In this document: one piece after another, positions 5,933 through 7,325 of the stretch
How the letters are laid out: every line of letters begins with the position of its first letter
How positions within the stretch are numbered: position 1 is the first letter of the stretch
Origin: JBPCRW01 sp050996405
Lineage (GTDB): Bacteria; Acidobacteriota; Blastocatellia; Pyrinomonadales; Pyrinomonadaceae
Length of the DNA stretch: 7,325 bases
Reading direction: 5' to 3'
Assembly (NCBI GenBank): GCA_050996405.1
Contig: JBPCRW010000060.1
Coordinates: 1-7,325, forward strand
Made by a program: the position numbers and the translations under genes
Notes under the pieces: model-generated
Told to the model about the DNA's origin: nothing
What the model saw: the letters and a program-made list of their open reading frames with translations, nothing else
The model's database searches: none

Positions 5933-5998
5933 GCGAATCTTTATTTTTAAGGCATTAAGTTTTCCGTTTTTATCAAAATCAATATAAGGAGTTTTGCA

Positions 5999-7325
5999 AT
6001 GAACATCAAACGAGTTTTCATCTCTCTGCTCGTGCTGTTTTCGTTTATGACAATAGTAATTTCAGCACAGACGAGCGATAAATTACCACCGATTCGATAT
6101 ACCGAATATAAATTGAAAAACGGCTTGACCGTCGTCATGCATCCGGATAAATCCACGCCGATTGTCGCCGTCAACGTCTGGTATCACGTCGGCTCAAAAA
6201 ATGAATCTCCGGGCAGAACCGGATTCGCGCATCTATTCGAGCATATGATGTTTCAGGGCGCGAAAAATTACAGCGACGGCTATCTGAACGCGATGGAAGA
6301 CCTCGGCGCGAACGTCAACGGGACGACCGACCAGGACAGAACTTATTATTACGAAGTCGTGCCGTCGAATTTTCTGGAACGCGCGATTTATCTGGAAGCT
6401 GACCGGATGGGCGGGCTGCTCGACGCGATGACGCAGGAAAAATTAGATAACCAGCGCGATGTCGTCAAAAACGAACGCCGCCAGAGAGTTGATAACCAGC
6501 CGTATGGAACGATGTCGGAAAGAATCGGCGACATTATGTATCCGGTCGGGCATCCGTATCATCATTCGGTTATCGGCTCGATGGAAGATTTGTCCGCCGC
6601 CTCCCTCGATGATGTCAAAGGCTTTTTCCGGCAGTATTACGAGCCGAACAACGCGGTGCTTACTGTGGCTGGCGACTATAACGAAAAACAAGCGCGGGCT
6701 TGGATTCAAAAATATTTCGGTCCGATTGCGAAAGGCACGCCGATAGACCGCCCGAATCAACCCGAACCGGAATTAAACGGCGTAGTCCGCAAAGTTTATG
6801 AAGACGCAGTTCCTTTGCCGCGCCTGGCAATTATCTGGCACAGCGTTCCGCAATATGCGCCGGACGAAGCCGCGCTCGATATGCTCGGTTCGATTCTCTC
6901 GGCGGGCAGAGGCTCGCGCCTGCAAAGCGATTTGGTTTACGGAAAAGAAATCGCGCAATCAATCGGCGCGTTTAACAGCACGAGCGAAATCGCAGGTTTG
7001 TTTCAAATAAGCGCGTTGGCAAGACCGGGCAAATCTTTAGACGAAATTGAAAAGGAAATCAATTCGGAAATCGAGCGCATCAAAAAAGAACCGCCGACGA
7101 CGGAGGAAATGACCCGCGCGCTGAACACGCGAGAAGCCTCCGCCATTTACAGCCTGCAAACCGTTCTGGGCAAAGGCGCGCAGCTCAGCAGCTACGCCGG
7201 TTATCTAAACAAACCGGATTATTTCCAAGCCGACATTGACCGCTACCGCAGAGTCACTCCCGCCGACATTCAGAGAGTCGCCAATAAATATCTCGTCGCC
7301 AATCGTCTGGTGATGAGTTATGTTC
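5999..7325 (+). CDS. Secreted M16 family zinc metallopeptidase, truncated by the window edge
   Basis: The first 442 residues are present and the frame is open at base 7325. Residues 1-23 form a signal peptide (KR, hydrophobic core, ISA before Gln24), so the protein acts in the periplasm or outside. The inverted zinc motif HLFEH lies at 78-82, within RTGFAHLFEHMMFQG, giving ligands His78 and His82 and catalytic Glu81. The third ligand is probably Glu159 in KNERRQR, 77 residues later, the usual M16 spacing. The first M16 domain covers about 36-185. The second (inactive-type) domain begins near 198 with GSMEDLSAASLDDVKGFF and YYEPNNAVLTVAGD. The ATG is preceded by AAGGAG (5986-5991) seven bases upstream. 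M16 peptidases degrade small peptides and are often encoded as pairs, an active and an inactive partner, so a second M16 gene may follow beyond the edge. Substrate unknown. Confidence 0.93.
   Translation, partial: MNIKRVFISLLVLFSFMTIVISAQTSDKLPPIRYTEYKLKNGLTVVMHPDKSTPIVAVNVWYHVGSKNESPGRTGFAHLFEHMMFQGAKNYSDGYLNAMEDLGANVNGTTDQDRTYYYEVVPSNFLERAIYLEADRMGGLLDAMTQEKLDNQRDVVKNERRQRVDNQPYGTMSERIGDIMYPVGHPYHHSVIGSMEDLSAASLDDVKGFFRQYYEPNNAVLTVAGDYNEKQARAWIQKYFGPIAKGTPIDRPNQPEPELNGVVRKVYEDAVPLPRLAIIWHSVPQYAPDEAALDMLGSILSAGRGSRLQSDLVYGKEIAQSIGAFNSTSEIAGLFQISALARPGKSLDEIEKEINSEIERIKKEPPTTEEMTRALNTREASAIYSLQTVLGKGAQLSSYAGYLNKPDYFQADIDRYRRVTPADIQRVANKYLVANRLVMSYV

Noticed and set aside
6443..6760. Minus- and plus-strand frames inside the M16 gene
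   Set aside because: The M16 frame with signal peptide and HLFEH motif is continuous from 5999 to the edge. The alternative frames show no features.

Overview
This window looks like ordinary chromosomal DNA from a diderm (Gram-negative-type) bacterium. I infer the phylum Acidobacteriota, perhaps Blastocatellia-like, but only from gene content and style: a VKOR/DsbA oxidative folding pair, an ECF sigma with an RskA-like anti-sigma factor, secreted M16 peptidases, mixed GC genes with AT-rich gaps, and TGGTAAA-type heptamer repeats. No rRNA or marker gene fixes the taxonomy. Envelope evidence includes a lipoprotein signal, a Spy/CpxP-like periplasmic protein and a secreted zinc peptidase.

Layout. 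Bases 1-180 are AT-rich and hold no supportable gene. A strong stem-loop terminator (190-223) ends a minus-strand gene (240-818) for a small exported LTxxQ (Spy/CpxP-type) protein. A divergent intergenic region (819-1025) separates it from dxs (1026-2960, +), which encodes 1-deoxy-D-xylulose-5-phosphate synthase of the MEP isoprenoid pathway. The short dxs-downstream gap is filled almost entirely by an inverted pair of heptamer-repeat arrays (2962-3028). Next is a two-gene operon with a 4-bp ATGA overlap: a DsbA-like thiol oxidoreductase lipoprotein (3037-3807) and a VKOR-family membrane quinone-linked oxidase (3804-4250). Together they form a plausible complete pathway for disulfide bond formation in the envelope. 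After a 183-bp regulatory gap comes a second translationally coupled pair, an ECF sigma factor (4434-4988, TTG start) and a membrane anti-sigma factor of the RskA type (4985-5842). A 156-bp gap with two hairpins leads to a secreted M16 zinc metallopeptidase (5999 to the window edge, truncated at 442 residues).

The shared theme of most genes is the cell envelope: folding chaperone, disulfide formation, transmembrane signalling and proteolysis. That is a grouping by inference, not a demonstrated regulon. I see no phage, transposase, CRISPR, tRNA or rRNA. I do not see a previously undescribed system. The least explained element is the heptamer inverted repeat at 2962-3028, which abuts an SD-less lipoprotein start.
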